From Schlesneria paludicola DSM 18645 (GTDB lineage: Bacteria > Planctomycetota > Planctomycetia > Planctomycetales > Planctomycetaceae), in contig NZ_JH636434.1 in the NCBI RefSeq assembly GCF_000255655.1, positions 2,526,613 through 2,590,612 of the forward strand: DNA of 64,000 bases, read 5' to 3'. A program made the position numbers and the translations under genes. Positions 16,311 to 26,003 of the stretch are shown here, in pieces; positions within the stretch are counted from its first letter, which is position 1; every line of letters starts with the position of its first letter. A model generated the notes under the pieces. That model saw only the letters and a list, made by a program, of their open reading frames with translations, searched no databases and had not been told where the DNA came from.

Positions 16311-17279
16311 TCACTTCACGCCTTTGGTGGTCAAATCCATGAAGGCATCGTTCAAATGCCGCTTGTCTTCCGTGAAACCGACAATCGGAACGTTCAGTTC
16401 CAGTAAGTTCCGCAGCAACGTATTGATGTCAGTCTGAGTCCAGTCATACGACACCCGATAATCTGGACGACCCTCGACCTGATCCGCGTCGACAACCCCA
16501 TGCAGTACCTTGATTCGGTCGACAATCCCGTCCACTTCAGAACCAAGCGTCACACGCCACGTTGGATACTCATTCGTTGACGCCTGCAGCCCACTCATCG
16601 TCCCGCTGTACATCACCTTTCCCTTGTCGATGATCGTGACGGCGTCACACAGTTCGGCGAGTTCCGGCAGGATGTGAGAACTGATGAAGATCGTTTTCCC
16701 CATCGAGCGAAGCGCTTTCAGGATATCCATAAGTTCGATTCGTGCCCGGGGATCAAGTCCCGATGCGGGTTCATCGAGCAGCAGTAGATCGGGATCGTTG
16801 ACGAGAACCCGCGCCAGACTCGTTCGCTGCTGCATGCCACGGGACAGTCCACTGATCAGATCATTTTTCCGGCCGTCCATATCGGTCAGTGCCAGGACTT
16901 CATCGATCACGCGGGTTCGCTGCGCGAACGCCAATCCGTAGGCTGCGGCGAAGAAGTCCAGGTACTCGTAGACGGTCATCTGGCGATAGGTGCTGAAGTG
17001 ATCGGGCATGAAGCCAATCTTGCGACGCACCTGCTTTTGTTCATCGACGACATCGTTGCCGAATACTTTGACCACGCCAAACTGCGGTCGTAGCAACGTA
17101 CAGATGATCTTTAATGAAGTCGTCTTGCCCGCACCATTCGGCCCCACAAATCCGTGCAGGGATTGGGGCATGACCTTAAAGCTGACGTGATCCAGTGCCC
17201 GACGCCCTTTAAACGAATGGACGACGTCGTCCACTTCAATTACGGGTCGGGTGGTGCTGCCGTTCGTCGAGGTATTCAT
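16311..17279 (-). CDS. ABC transporter ATP-binding protein
   Basis: The start at 17279 (MNTSTNGSTT) gives 322 residues and is preceded by GGAA; upstream in-frame codons look non-coding. Walker A is G-P-N-G-A-G-K-T-T at 46-54, the ABC signature is L-S-R-G-M-Q-Q-R, Walker B is L-L-L-L-D-E-P-A-S-G-L-D and the switch is I-S-S-H-I. The C-terminal 90 residues form the accessory domain often seen in ABC-2 ATPases. It lies between the permease gene and a large GATase-like membrane protein gene, all on the minus strand, an arrangement like Gld/ABC-2 sets. It powers export through the permease encoded next. Confidence 0.92.
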   Translation of the reverse strand: MNTSTNGSTTRPVIEVDDVVHSFKGRRALDHVSFKVMPQSLHGFVGPNGAGKTTSLKIICTLLRPQFGVVKVFGNDVVDEQKQVRRKIGFMPDHFSTYRQMTVYEYLDFFAAAYGLAFAQRTRVIDEVLALTDMDGRKNDLISGLSRGMQQRTSLARVLVNDPDLLLLDEPASGLDPRARIELMDILKALRSMGKTIFISSHILPELAELCDAVTIIDKGKVMYSGTMSGLQASTNEYPTWRVTLGSEVDGIVDRIKVLHGVVDADQVEGRPDYRVSYDWTQTDINTLLRNLLELNVPIVGFTEDKRHLNDAFMDLTTKGVK

Positions 17280-17492
17280 CAATGACGTTCCGAGTGGAAT
17301 AAAGGATTCGAGAGGGAAGTCGTGGATCGATTCTGAAGTTGAGTACGAGCGTCTTGAAAGGATGTGATTCGAGACAGGTGAAACAGGAGCGTTACACCGA
17401 GCGTTGTCTTCATCGAACATTGACTGGGGCTTCTCGCGCGGTCGGCTTGACCGATTCCTCGCGGAGCGTTCCTGCGGCAGGGATCACGACCA

Positions 17493-19448
17493 TTACTCTG
17501 GCACCTTGTCGCCAGGCGATTTGTCGTCCGAGATTTTCGCATCGGCGGGCTTTACGGCATTCGCAGGAAGGGTGATGCAGTACAGCGTCCGGCCTTCCTG
17601 TTTTCCCAACAGGTTATTTTGAACGGTCATTTCGACCGGTAGCTTGGCATACAGGAACACGCTGATCAGATTCGCTGGCAAGCGAAATTTCTCGGCCTCG
17701 CGTTCGCGACTGATGTTCTCGCTACGTGACAGCAGAAAGTCGAACATCTCGAGATAACGCCCCGGAGTCGACTTCTCTTGGCTGTATCCGTTGTTGTACA
17801 CATTGCCGTACCCGTAACTGTGATTGCGTTTCTCTTGAATCCGCAACACCCCTTCCACCGAGCCCATTTCATTCGCGAGCTGCAGCTTTCCTTCGTTCCA
17901 TTTCAACTGGTAGAACTGGTTGTCGATCAGCGCGTATTGCTTCTCGACATCTTTCGCATCCAGTCCCGAAACCGCCAGTTCGAGCTCACTCAAACGACCG
18001 TCGTTTCCCACCAACTTTTCAATGGTTAACTGCGGTCCCGCAAACGGAATCTTCAATCGTGTTGCCAGTTCGCGGTTGGAAAAGGGGGGAATGTCGACTT
18101 TGAAATTCGCCTCGGCGCCATTGTTGATGATTCCCTTGACCTGCTCGTGTTCATTGCACGTCGAATAGAGCGCACCGGACGCATTGTGGCGGATGTCATA
18201 GTCCGCACCATTCGTCACAAACACGTTGGACCAGGTCGACACATCCATCTGACCGTTCGCCAGCGGCTTCGCGATCGCGACGGTGTGGATCGCACTGGCC
18301 TCGCCATAGCCTCGGCGTCCGACATACGAGAACAGCAGACTGAAGATCGCCACCGTTCCCAGAAGTCCCGCGTAGACAATCCGGAAATCGGACCATCGCT
18401 TGCCCAGCAGGTAGCATCCGGGAAACACCAAAGCAATATAGGCCCAGAACATCGCGTGCAGCAGGAACCAGTTGTGATCGGGCTTGGTCATCTGCTTCAG
18501 TTGCGAAAGAAACACTCCCGACTTGAATGGATCGTTCGAATCTGAGTAGCCATAGTTCTGAACCTGACGTACCTGTTCTGATTCGTCATCGCGATCGATG
18601 ACATCATCGGATTTTTCGGCGTTCGAGGGCTGAATATTCTTCGGCAAATTCGCGCAGATCTGTCGCAGATCGTCGTCGCTGAACTGCGAACGATTCCGCG
18701 GCATCTTGATCACCCGCCCTGCTCCGTAGAGCTGATCATCCAACGGCGATTGCAAGACACTCATCGGACCAGTGAATTCCGGAAATTTGCCTCGCACGTC
18801 GTGCAGCAACACGACAGTCCCCCCCAGGTACAGCCAATCCAGAAAGGCCTGACGACGGGCTTCCTCCCAGCGTGGCACATGATCCAGCACGACCAGTTGC
18901 AGGGCATCCGTCGCCGTGGCAAACGGCGGAAACAAATTGTCGGGCAAATGAAATTTGAGTGCCCCGCCCCTCGCAATCACGCTGTTCGGGTCATCCAGAA
19001 TGATCCGCTGATACTTGGCAATTCGCGGTGTCGGCAGATCGAAACTTCCACCGCGATAACTGAGCTGCCAGCTCTCGTTCAGCAAGCCGTTGAAACTATT
19101 GTCACTCGAGATGTACGGATAGAACTGCACCCACTTCGAGGAACTCGGCGAAAGCGTGACCGTTTCCGCAATCGTCGCGTCAACATACCCGGCCCCCCCC
19201 AACGATTTCCGCAGGATGATCTCGCCCGTGAATGTCTGCGGAGTCGGATTGTTGACCAGGACCGACAACATGTTGAAGCGGTGAGGAGCGACCTTCCCGT
19301 TGAAGCCCCATTTGGGGTCTGAAACGTCAATCGCCTTGGCCGTCGCCCCCTCGATCAGGTGGGCCATCAGGACGATCAACACCGCCGTCAGAACGGATCG
19401 GCTTCGTGAACAACTTCGGCACAACTTCGCGGCTGATCGAACGATCAT
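17493..19448 (-). CDS. Large membrane protein with GATase-like exported domain, ABC-associated
   Basis: The ATG at 19446-19448 is chosen because AAGGTGG lies just upstream; an ATG 12 codons earlier is possible. 651 residues: an N-terminal signal helix (about 19-36), a beta-rich exported region, then a segment V-L-D-H-V-P-R-W-E-E-A-R-R followed by F-L-D-W-L-Y-L-G-G-T-V-V-L-L-H-D, which resembles the class-I amidotransferase-like fold of DUF4350 and GldG-type proteins. Two transmembrane helices follow (A-Y-I-A-L-V-F-P-G-C-Y-L-L-G and A-G-L-L-G-T-V-A-I-F-S-L-L-F). The C-terminus is rich in Lys and Asp. It precedes the ATPase and permease genes on the same strand and probably serves the same transporter; the role is inferred from position. 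Confidence 0.75.
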   Translation of the reverse strand: MIVRSAAKLCRSCSRSRSVLTAVLIVLMAHLIEGATAKAIDVSDPKWGFNGKVAPHRFNMLSVLVNNPTPQTFTGEIILRKSLGGAGYVDATIAETVTLSPSSSKWVQFYPYISSDNSFNGLLNESWQLSYRGGSFDLPTPRIAKYQRIILDDPNSVIARGGALKFHLPDNLFPPFATATDALQLVVLDHVPRWEEARRQAFLDWLYLGGTVVLLHDVRGKFPEFTGPMSVLQSPLDDQLYGAGRVIKMPRNRSQFSDDDLRQICANLPKNIQPSNAEKSDDVIDRDDESEQVRQVQNYGYSDSNDPFKSGVFLSQLKQMTKPDHNWFLLHAMFWAYIALVFPGCYLLGKRWSDFRIVYAGLLGTVAIFSLLFSYVGRRGYGEASAIHTVAIAKPLANGQMDVSTWSNVFVTNGADYDIRHNASGALYSTCNEHEQVKGIINNGAEANFKVDIPPFSNRELATRLKIPFAGPQLTIEKLVGNDGRLSELELAVSGLDAKDVEKQYALIDNQFYQLKWNEGKLQLANEMGSVEGVLRIQEKRNHSYGYGNVYNNGYSQEKSTPGRYLEMFDFLLSRSENISREREAEKFRLPANLISVFLYAKLPVEMTVQNNLLGKQEGRTLYCITLPANAVKPADAKISDDKSPGDKVPE

Positions 19449-19813
19449 CTTCCCACCTTGAACTAGCGCAGTCGAGAACTTCATTCCGTCAGGCCCCGTG
19501 ACGCTCGCAGCATCCACTCGCAAACGCACCAAGGCATTCCGTCTGAGACCGTTATAGAATGCCAGAGCGACGAGGAAAATGGAATCGAAGGTATTCCGAA
19601 TACGATTTTCGACCAAGCAAGAATCGGAAATCTCGTCTCCAGATTCAACCGACGCCGTCCACAGGAAGGGGCAAATAAGCCTCGCGCGGGTGAGACTTCG
19701 CAGCCTGTTGAAATCGCAGGGACTGCCCCCTGGGCTTCACGGCGTTGTCACGTTCTTGAATCATCGTGGAGCGTGTCCCCGTGATCTCAAACAGGCGGCT
19801 ATCAAACAGGCGG
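19449..19813. other. Intergenic stretch with a tandem 15-base repeat
   Basis: No gene is seen in these 365 bases. The 15-mer TCAAACAGGCGGCTA is repeated head to tail at 19787-19801 and 19802-19816, the second copy running into the last codons of the histidine kinase gene. The stretch also holds the leader of the gene at 17493. Confidence 0.5.
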
Positions 19814-21634
19814 CTAACCGAGCGATGATCGGCCGGGATCATCCAGAGTCTTGGGAAGGCGAACGCGTCCTCCCGCCGAAGGTCGCTCAAGAACCAGGTC
19901 GATTGCTTCAGAAACCGGACGCGGCTTTGTCGGATCGGCCTCTAATGGGACGACGATCCGCAACGGCACAACGATGGTGAAACGGCTCCCTTTTCCGAAT
20001 TCGCTTTGCAGGCCGATGCCGCCGCCGAGCAGCTTGGAAAGTTCACGCGTAATCGACAGACCGAGACCTGTCCCTTCAAACTCGCGCGTCAGTGGATCAC
20101 GTTCGCCGGCCGTGGTTGATCCTTGTCGAAACTTTTCAAAGATCCGTTCCTGGTCTTCCAGCGGAATTCCAATCCCGGTGTCTTCAACGACCAGGACCAG
20201 ATTGTGCTGCCGCTGCGATGCCCGCACACGAACTCGTCCGCCTTCAGGCGTGAACTTGATCGCATTCGAAAGCAGGTTATTCAAAATCTGCTGCAGTTTG
20301 CCCAAATCTTGAAAAGCGACGGGAACGTCTGGATCGACGTCCCAGCCGAGATCAATATTCTTCCGCTCGGCAAGCGGCATCATGGCGCCAACGACTCGTT
20401 CGACCAGATCGGTCACGGACATTTCGACAGGTCGCAGCTCCATTTTACCGCTCTCGATCTTTGCCAGATCCAGGACGTCGGTAATCAGACTCATTAGGGT
20501 TCGACCTGACGAACGAATGTGGGCCACGTACCGTTGCTGTTTCTCCGTCAAATTGCCGGGATTCGTCAGGAGCACGTCGCTGAAACCCAGGATGGAATTG
20601 AGCGGCGTGCGCAACTCATGACTCATCGTTGCCAGGAATTCATTCTTGAGATTGTTCAGTTCAAACAATCGCAAGTTGGCCTGGGCCAGTTCATCGACGT
20701 TTCGCTGGAATCCACGATTCAGCTTCTGCAGGTCTTCTTGCACGGTCGTGAGGTGACGCAACATGCGGTTGAAGGCTTGGCTGAGTTCCTCAAATTCATC
20801 GCCCGTACGAATGTCAGCGCGCTGGTCGAGGTCGCCTCGGGTAATCGAATCGCTCACCTCTTTCAGGTGCAGCACCGGTTTGACGATCACGTACCGCACG
20901 ATCACATAGGTGGCCATCCAGGCCATCGCCGTGGTCAGGATCGCGGTCGCGAGCAAGACGGCGTTATTCCAACTGAGATCACGATTAATTTTGGCGAGGG
21001 GATACGAGATTTTGACAATCCCCAGCACATCGCCGACTTTCACGGCTTCGCCCGCTTCAAGCGCATCGCCTTTATCGGGATCGAACACGTCTCGATTGTG
21101 CTGTCGGTGGCAGACAAGACACGACTCCAATGCCAGAACCTGCGCGTAAAACCGATACTCGGGCGGATCTTTCAGCCGCATCGTCCATTCGCGTTTGCCC
21201 GCTTTGTTGTTCGGGGCCAGGATGCGAATCGCTTCATGGTCTTTTCCATCCGCGGGAAGCTTCGTGTATTCCTGCGGCGAAGTCGGTCTCTGTACGGGAC
21301 GGGGAGCGTGATCCTTGGAATCCGGCTTGAGCAATGCCCAGCTTTGATTCTTTTGACTCTCGGGCTTCAAGTCCTTGAGCATCGCGGCGAACGACTTCTT
21401 GCGGTTCTCGTCAAAATTCCGCAGGAAGTATTCCGAGTGCTTCGCCATAATGGCGTTCGTCATCTGCATCCGCGCGACTTCGTCGTTCTGATCGAAGATG
21501 ATCTGCTGGGTTTGTTTGGAATAAAAGTAAAAGCTGCCCGAGATCAGCAACAGCAACCCGCCGCCGAACAGCAGTCGACACTTTCGTTCCAGACTGGTTT
21601 CACCCAGCAGGCGTTTGAACGTACGGTAGGACAT
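19814..21634 (-). CDS. Sensor histidine kinase with haem-binding DUF3365-type sensor domain
   Basis: 606 residues. Transmembrane helix 1 lies at about 21-38 and helix 2 at about 225-250, enclosing an exported sensor region. It contains C-L-V-C-H at 172-176, a covalent haem-c site, in the context of the DUF3365 (Tll0287-like) sensor family. HAMP follows (about 246-300), then a coiled-coil and a HisKA domain with the phosphorylated His339 in M-S-H-E-L-R-T-P-L-N. The HATPase domain shows N-N-L-L-S-N-A-I-K-F, D-T-G-I-G-I and G-T-G-L-G-L. It likely senses redox state or a gas and passes phosphate to a response regulator. No regulator is encoded nearby, so it is an orphan kinase. Confidence 0.9.
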   Translation of the reverse strand: MSYRTFKRLLGETSLERKCRLLFGGGLLLLISGSFYFYSKQTQQIIFDQNDEVARMQMTNAIMAKHSEYFLRNFDENRKKSFAAMLKDLKPESQKNQSWALLKPDSKDHAPRPVQRPTSPQEYTKLPADGKDHEAIRILAPNNKAGKREWTMRLKDPPEYRFYAQVLALESCLVCHRQHNRDVFDPDKGDALEAGEAVKVGDVLGIVKISYPLAKINRDLSWNNAVLLATAILTTAMAWMATYVIVRYVIVKPVLHLKEVSDSITRGDLDQRADIRTGDEFEELSQAFNRMLRHLTTVQEDLQKLNRGFQRNVDELAQANLRLFELNNLKNEFLATMSHELRTPLNSILGFSDVLLTNPGNLTEKQQRYVAHIRSSGRTLMSLITDVLDLAKIESGKMELRPVEMSVTDLVERVVGAMMPLAERKNIDLGWDVDPDVPVAFQDLGKLQQILNNLLSNAIKFTPEGGRVRVRASQRQHNLVLVVEDTGIGIPLEDQERIFEKFRQGSTTAGERDPLTREFEGTGLGLSITRELSKLLGGGIGLQSEFGKGSRFTIVVPLRIVVPLEADPTKPRPVSEAIDLVLERPSAGGRVRLPKTLDDPGRSSLG

Positions 21635-21845
21635 CGCAGATCCAGATCACGAACGAATCAGGCCATCAAATCGATAGCCACGTGCGAAGAGTTCAAGCAC
21701 TGAATCAGAAGGCCGCTGACACTCTGTCAACACCCGCAACTCATGACTCTCATCCCGCATCAGCACGATGCAGCATCGGTGAAAAGGGGAAATCCCTCAA
21801 GGCGGAATCGCCTGTCGTGATTTTTCGCCCACGTCGAAATCGTCC

Positions 21846-21912
21846 AAAAAAAACAAAGCAGGGGCCATGACAGACCGCAGCACAAATCGCGTTGCAGAGC
21901 TGCAGGCCCCTG
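21846..21912 (-). terminator. Rho-independent-like terminator after the cyclophilin gene
   Basis: On the minus strand CAGGGGCC (21905-21912) and GGCCCCTG (21859-21866) form an eight-base stem with an inner GCAGC/GCTGC pairing, followed by CTTTGTTTTTTTT. It lies just downstream of the gene ending at 21935. Confidence 0.6.
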
Positions 21913-21934
21913 AATCAACCGAACTTCAATTCAC

Positions 21935-22513
21935 TTACTTCACTTCGCCGCAATCTTCGACGATGACCTTCTTCGAGGTCTTGCCCGATTGTGATCCGAC
22001 GGCTTCGATCGCTTTCACGACGTCCATCCCTTCAACGACCGAACCGAAAACGACGTGCTTGCCGTCAAGCCATGGCGTGTCTCCGGTACAGAGAAAGAAC
22101 TGCGATCCATTCGTGTTTCGTCCCGCATTCGCCATGCTCAGCGTTCCAGCACCGGCATGCTTCAGCTTGAAGTTTTCATCTTGGAACTTGGCGCCGTAAA
22201 TCGACTTTCCGCCACTACCATCTTGATTGGTGAAATCACCGCCCTGGCACATGAAGCCGGGGATGACGCGATGGAATGGCGAACCTTTGTAGCCGAATCC
22301 CTTTTCTCCGGTGCACAGCACTCGAAAGTTCTCAGCCGTCTTGGGCACGACGTCAGAACGCAGTTCCATGACGATTCGGCCGGCTTTTTTTCCGCCGATG
22401 GTGATATCGAAAAAGACCTTGGGCAGATCGGCGGGCTTATCAGCGGCCAAGAGCGCCGGACCGAGGGCAGCAGCAGCCAGAGACGCAGAGAGAACTTGTC
22501 GGCGTGTAAACAT
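21935..22513 (-). CDS. Exported peptidyl-prolyl cis-trans isomerase, cyclophilin type
   Basis: The start at 22513 has GGAAG upstream and gives 192 residues with an export signal starting [14 protein letters not shown] (twin Arg, Tat-like). The rest is a complete cyclophilin of eukaryote-like sequence: [15 protein letters not shown] holds the catalytic Arg, followed by [18 protein letters not shown] and [10 protein letters not shown]. It should speed proline isomerisation of proteins in the periplasm. The gene stands alone with its own terminator. Confidence 0.93.
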   Translation of the reverse strand: MFTRRQVLSASLAAAALGPALLAADKPADLPKVFFDITIGGKKAGRIVMELRSDVVPKTAENFRVLCTGEKGFGYKGSPFHRVIPGFMCQGGDFTNQDGSGGKSIYGAKFQDENFKLKHAGAGTLSMANAGRNTNGSQFFLCTGDTPWLDGKHVVFGSVVEGMDVVKAIEAVGSQSGKTSKKVIVEDCGEVK

Positions 22514-23027
22514 GGTAGGGGGTCTTCCAAGAGAACATCTAATTCCGCCAGCGTCCATCGCCAGCAGTGTTTTCGACTACCTGGAAGGCTAGCTGAAAGT
22601 GCCAACGCGTGCCATCGCCAGACACCGACATTTGCACGCAGCAGTCCCGTTCTTGACAGGGTTGGAACCGCACAACGCGACTCCAACGGCTGGATGCCAT
22701 TTCTGTTTGGACATGCGGTCCCGCTCACGAATCCCATCAGGCAACGATCTCGGATTTCCCGTTGAATTCCGGCGTAACCGTTCACAGCCTGCAGAGACGG
22801 GGGCATGCACAATTTTCCGGTTCATTGGAATCCGCAGCGAATCGACCTGAGCAACCTTCCCTTTGTCGCGGGAAAATGAGCCAGTCCCGGGCCTGTGATC
22901 GGTTACAATTCCGGCCAGCAAGTTTCAGACAAATTCGCTCAAGTTGATTACGGAGATCGATGTGATCTTTTATAAGTGATCCGTCTGGCATCGTCGTCTC
23001 GACGAAACACCACCTCAGGAATCGACC
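22514..23027. other. Intergenic stretch between divergent genes, holding one MITE-like copy
   Basis: The cyclophilin gene leaves to the left and the TlpA-like gene to the right. Apart from the repeat at 22774-22906 nothing is recognised. Promoters for both genes must lie here. Confidence 0.4.
22774..22906 (+). repeat. MITE-like dispersed repeat, copy 1
   Basis: 133 bases bounded by GTAACCGTTCACAG and CTGTGATCGGTTAC, which are inverted copies of each other. The inner landmark GCGGGAAAATGAGCCAGTCC recurs in the other copies (40066, 42540, 45869). It contains no open frame. Confidence 0.75.
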
Positions 23028-24299
23028 ATGTTCAAATGGGCTCTGATCTGCGCGGTCCTTTCAACGAGTTCTTTCGAACTTCTCGGAGCGGAAGAGGTCA
23101 AGACGCCCGTAATGTTGGGGCAGCCGGAAGCCGAACTGGCCGCCCTTTGCAAAGAGATGTACTCCGCCTTCGATGCTTACTATGACAGTGCGGACGAGAT
23201 CAAGGATGAGGCGAAAAAGAAGACGTACTACAACGATCACGATCCCTCGGCGAAGTATGTCGAGAAACTGGTCGCGTTCGAACGTGCGCATCATTCCACC
23301 TATGCGGGCTTGATGGCCGTGCGTGCGCTTGTCCGACTGGGGGCGGGTGGTGGAGTGAAGGACAATCCGTGCGATCTCGGACGACGAGAGGCTTTGCGGA
23401 GGCTGCGCGACTACCGCAATGCACCTGAGTTGTTTGAAATCATTCGCAATCTGAGCTCTGGCAATTTTGAGCCAGAAATCGAACGCGCCTTGCAGGGTCT
23501 GATCCGTGCGCCGGACATCACAGAGGACAACAGAGTGCTGGCGAAACTCGCGTTCGCCAACTGGTCCTTCAGGATGCATTCCGCTCGTGTGTACGTCGAG
23601 CGGCGGCTAAAACAACTCGAACAGGGCGACGATCTCCGATATCCAGACGAGAAAACGCATCTTACCGAAGCCCTTGAATCACTGCCGACCACCGATAGGA
23701 ACATCCAACGTGGGCGGGAAGCGACGGCCTTCCTGGAACAGATCGCGACATCGAATTCGAATCTGACACAACCTGGCGTCGTCAATCTCGATGAAAACTG
23801 GTACCTGATCCGCGTCGACCAGACCAAGACGAACGCGATGCCCTTGGCCAGAGATCTCGCCAGCGGAATCCTGTTCAAAGAAAACCACCTCCAGATCGGG
23901 AAGCCGGCACCTGAACTCAAGCTTCAACTTGTTTCCGGCGAAGACTGGTCATTGGCGGATCAACGCGGCAAAACGGTGATCATTCAGTTTTCATTCAAAG
24001 GGTGTGGCCCATGTGAAGAGATGTACCCCACGCTCAGTTCGCTCGCCGACGAACACAAAGGCAAACTTGTGGTCGTCAGCATCATGGCCGATGAAAATCG
24101 GGACGAGACAACGAATGCCGTGTCATCCGGAAAACTGACCTGGAAGATTTGTTGGGACGGCGCAAAGGGACCGGTCGCGACACGCTGGGCGGTGACGTCA
24201 TTTCCCACGATTTACATCGTCGGCCCGGATGGTCAAATCGCCGACGTCAACTTGCGTGGCAGCCAATTGACCGCCAAGATCGCAGCGCTGACGCGGTGA
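23028..24299 (+). CDS. Exported TlpA-type thioredoxin-like protein
   Basis: 423 residues with a signal peptide (about 1-20). The first 280 residues are helical and charged, without a known domain. The last 140 form a TlpA/AhpC-like thioredoxin fold: I-G-K-P-A-P-E-L-K near 289-297, then F-K-G-C-G-P-C-E-E-M-Y with the redox pair Cys326/Cys329, and S-F-P-T-I-Y-I-V-G-P-D-G with the cis-proline. Such proteins reduce or rearrange disulfides, or support cytochrome c maturation, outside the cytoplasm. Proteins with a long helical N-terminus and a TlpA tail are common in planctomycetes. The next gene starts 40 bases downstream and is probably co-transcribed. Confidence 0.85.
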   Translation: MFKWALICAVLSTSSFELLGAEEVKTPVMLGQPEAELAALCKEMYSAFDAYYDSADEIKDEAKKKTYYNDHDPSAKYVEKLVAFERAHHSTYAGLMAVRALVRLGAGGGVKDNPCDLGRREALRRLRDYRNAPELFEIIRNLSSGNFEPEIERALQGLIRAPDITEDNRVLAKLAFANWSFRMHSARVYVERRLKQLEQGDDLRYPDEKTHLTEALESLPTTDRNIQRGREATAFLEQIATSNSNLTQPGVVNLDENWYLIRVDQTKTNAMPLARDLASGILFKENHLQIGKPAPELKLQLVSGEDWSLADQRGKTVIIQFSFKGCGPCEEMYPTLSSLADEHKGKLVVVSIMADENRDETTNAVSSGKLTWKICWDGAKGPVATRWAVTSFPTIYIVGPDGQIADVNLRGSQLTAKIAALTR

Positions 24300-24339
24300 A
24301 GAATTCAGTTCCTGAATGCCCCCATCCAAAGGCGTCCCA

Positions 24340-25953
24340 ATGCATAACTTCGATTCGTGGACACGTCGAGAACTGCTGGCCGCGGGATTGGCAGCGTCAA
24401 TTTTGCCTTGGTGTCGTCAGCCTTCGGTCACTGTGGCCCAGGAAAGAAAGCGCGCGGATGCCGCTGAGCGGAAGACCTTTCTGTTCGTGGACTGGTTTCA
24501 CGTCAAAAAGGGAGATCTGCAGGTCACGCTCGACCCGGCACGAATTTCACCGGAAGGCAAAGCGCTGATCGAGAAATACGATCGCGATTTCAAGAAAAAA
24601 TTCGACGTCTCGGGACACGGATACAAACCGGTCGACGTTCCGTTTGGTGTGCGAGTCACTCTGGAACCTGCTCAACGCAGCGAGCCATGGCTGCGGGCGG
24701 ACAAGCCATGGGAAAAGAGCGTCACCAGTCCCACCGTTCTATTCGATGAAGGAAAATATCGCTGCTGGTACAGCGCCCTCTTGAATGATGAAAAGCAAGA
24801 GGCCACCGTCGATCAGGGCCGCGTGATGGAACTGAGCGGTAGTGCGCTGGCCTATGCTGAAAGCGAGGATGGCATCCACTGGACCAAACCCATCCTGAAT
24901 CGACTGTCGTATCGCTCATCGCGCGAAAACAACCTCGTCAGCCCCTTCAATAATGGCGGCTCGATCTTTCGTGACGATCATGGCCTCGCCGAAGAACGGT
25001 ACAAAGGATTTCAATTTGACGAGCTTCCGAAGGACAGCCCGGGCGCTCGGTACGGGTTGTATGGGGTGACATCTCCTGATGGATACACCTGGACGAAGAA
25101 TTCCAAACCGCTGATTCGTTACTTCTGCGACACCGTCAACATCGCAGCATGGGACCCGCTGATGTCCAAGTATGTCGGATACTTTCGGCATCACCTGAGT
25201 GGGCGGACGATCTCGCGTGCTGAAACGGACGATTTTGGGGAATGGCCCGCGCCGCAACCGCTGCTGCATGCCGGTCCACTGGACGGACCGGCGCAGGACT
25301 ATTACACGAGTTGCTACACAACTTACCCAGGCGAACCGTCGTTGCGACTGATGTTTCCTGCCATTTATCACCACGACAGCGATTCCGTGGACGTACGGCT
25401 ATCGGTCAGCAGGGATGGCCGCGTGTTTCAGTGGGTTTCATACGATCCGATTCTCAAGCCAGGCAAAGCCGGGTCATGGGACGGAGGATCGGTTTATGCC
25501 CAGCCCAATCTGGTGCAACTTCCTGACGGACGACTCGCCCTGCCGTATGACGCCTACAACACGACTCATAACGAGATCTTCTTTTCGAACTTCTATCGCG
25601 AATACGATGCCTCAACCGGAATCGCGTGGGCCATCTGGGATGATGCACGACTCGCGGGGATTCAGGCGGATCAACTTGGGCAGTTCACGACCACCGCCGC
25701 GCTCTTCCTGGGCCAACGAATTCAACTGAATGCACGAGCCTCGCGGGCCGGCAGCGTTGAGGTCGAGCTGCGCGAGCGTGGCAAGGCTGTCCCAGGTTTT
25801 TCGTTCGACGATTTCCAACCGTTGAGCGGCGATCACATCTGGACCGATTGCCAGTGGAAGGGACAAGACAACGTCGGCGGGCTGCGTGGAAAATACCTGG
25901 AACTCGCGATCCGCCTTCGAAGCGCGAAAGTCTTCGCCTATCGATTCGCATAG
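24340..25953 (+). CDS. Tat-exported GH32/GH43-like five-bladed propeller protein
   Basis: The ATG at 24340 has AAAGG upstream and opens a Tat signal (W-T-R-R-E-L-L-A-A-G-L-A-A-S); an ATG eight codons upstream is possible. 537 residues. The body shows blade-like repeats of glycosidase families 32/43/68: V-T-S-P-T-V-L-F-D-E-G-K-Y-R-C-W-Y, Y-A-E-S-E-D-G-I-H-W-T-K-P and V-S-P-F-N-N-G-G-S-I-F-R-D-D. The last 120 residues look like a beta-sandwich. Related planctomycete proteins are annotated as hypothetical or glycosidase-like. A catalytic Asp/Glu set cannot be fixed without structure. It may act on glycans outside the cytoplasm. Confidence 0.75.
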   Translation: MHNFDSWTRRELLAAGLAASILPWCRQPSVTVAQERKRADAAERKTFLFVDWFHVKKGDLQVTLDPARISPEGKALIEKYDRDFKKKFDVSGHGYKPVDVPFGVRVTLEPAQRSEPWLRADKPWEKSVTSPTVLFDEGKYRCWYSALLNDEKQEATVDQGRVMELSGSALAYAESEDGIHWTKPILNRLSYRSSRENNLVSPFNNGGSIFRDDHGLAEERYKGFQFDELPKDSPGARYGLYGVTSPDGYTWTKNSKPLIRYFCDTVNIAAWDPLMSKYVGYFRHHLSGRTISRAETDDFGEWPAPQPLLHAGPLDGPAQDYYTSCYTTYPGEPSLRLMFPAIYHHDSDSVDVRLSVSRDGRVFQWVSYDPILKPGKAGSWDGGSVYAQPNLVQLPDGRLALPYDAYNTTHNEIFFSNFYREYDASTGIAWAIWDDARLAGIQADQLGQFTTTAALFLGQRIQLNARASRAGSVEVELRERGKAVPGFSFDDFQPLSGDHIWTDCQWKGQDNVGGLRGKYLELAIRLRSAKVFAYRFA

Positions 25954-26003
25954 CCAACCACGCCGACGGACAAACCTCTTGGAGATCGAACTCAGTATTC
26001 CTT

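Noticed and set aside
20519-21703. A 394-codon plus-strand frame inside the histidine kinase gene
   Set aside because: It is antisense to a protein with full kinase motifs; its translation is rich in His, Arg and Gln without a domain, as expected for a shadow of a high-GC gene.
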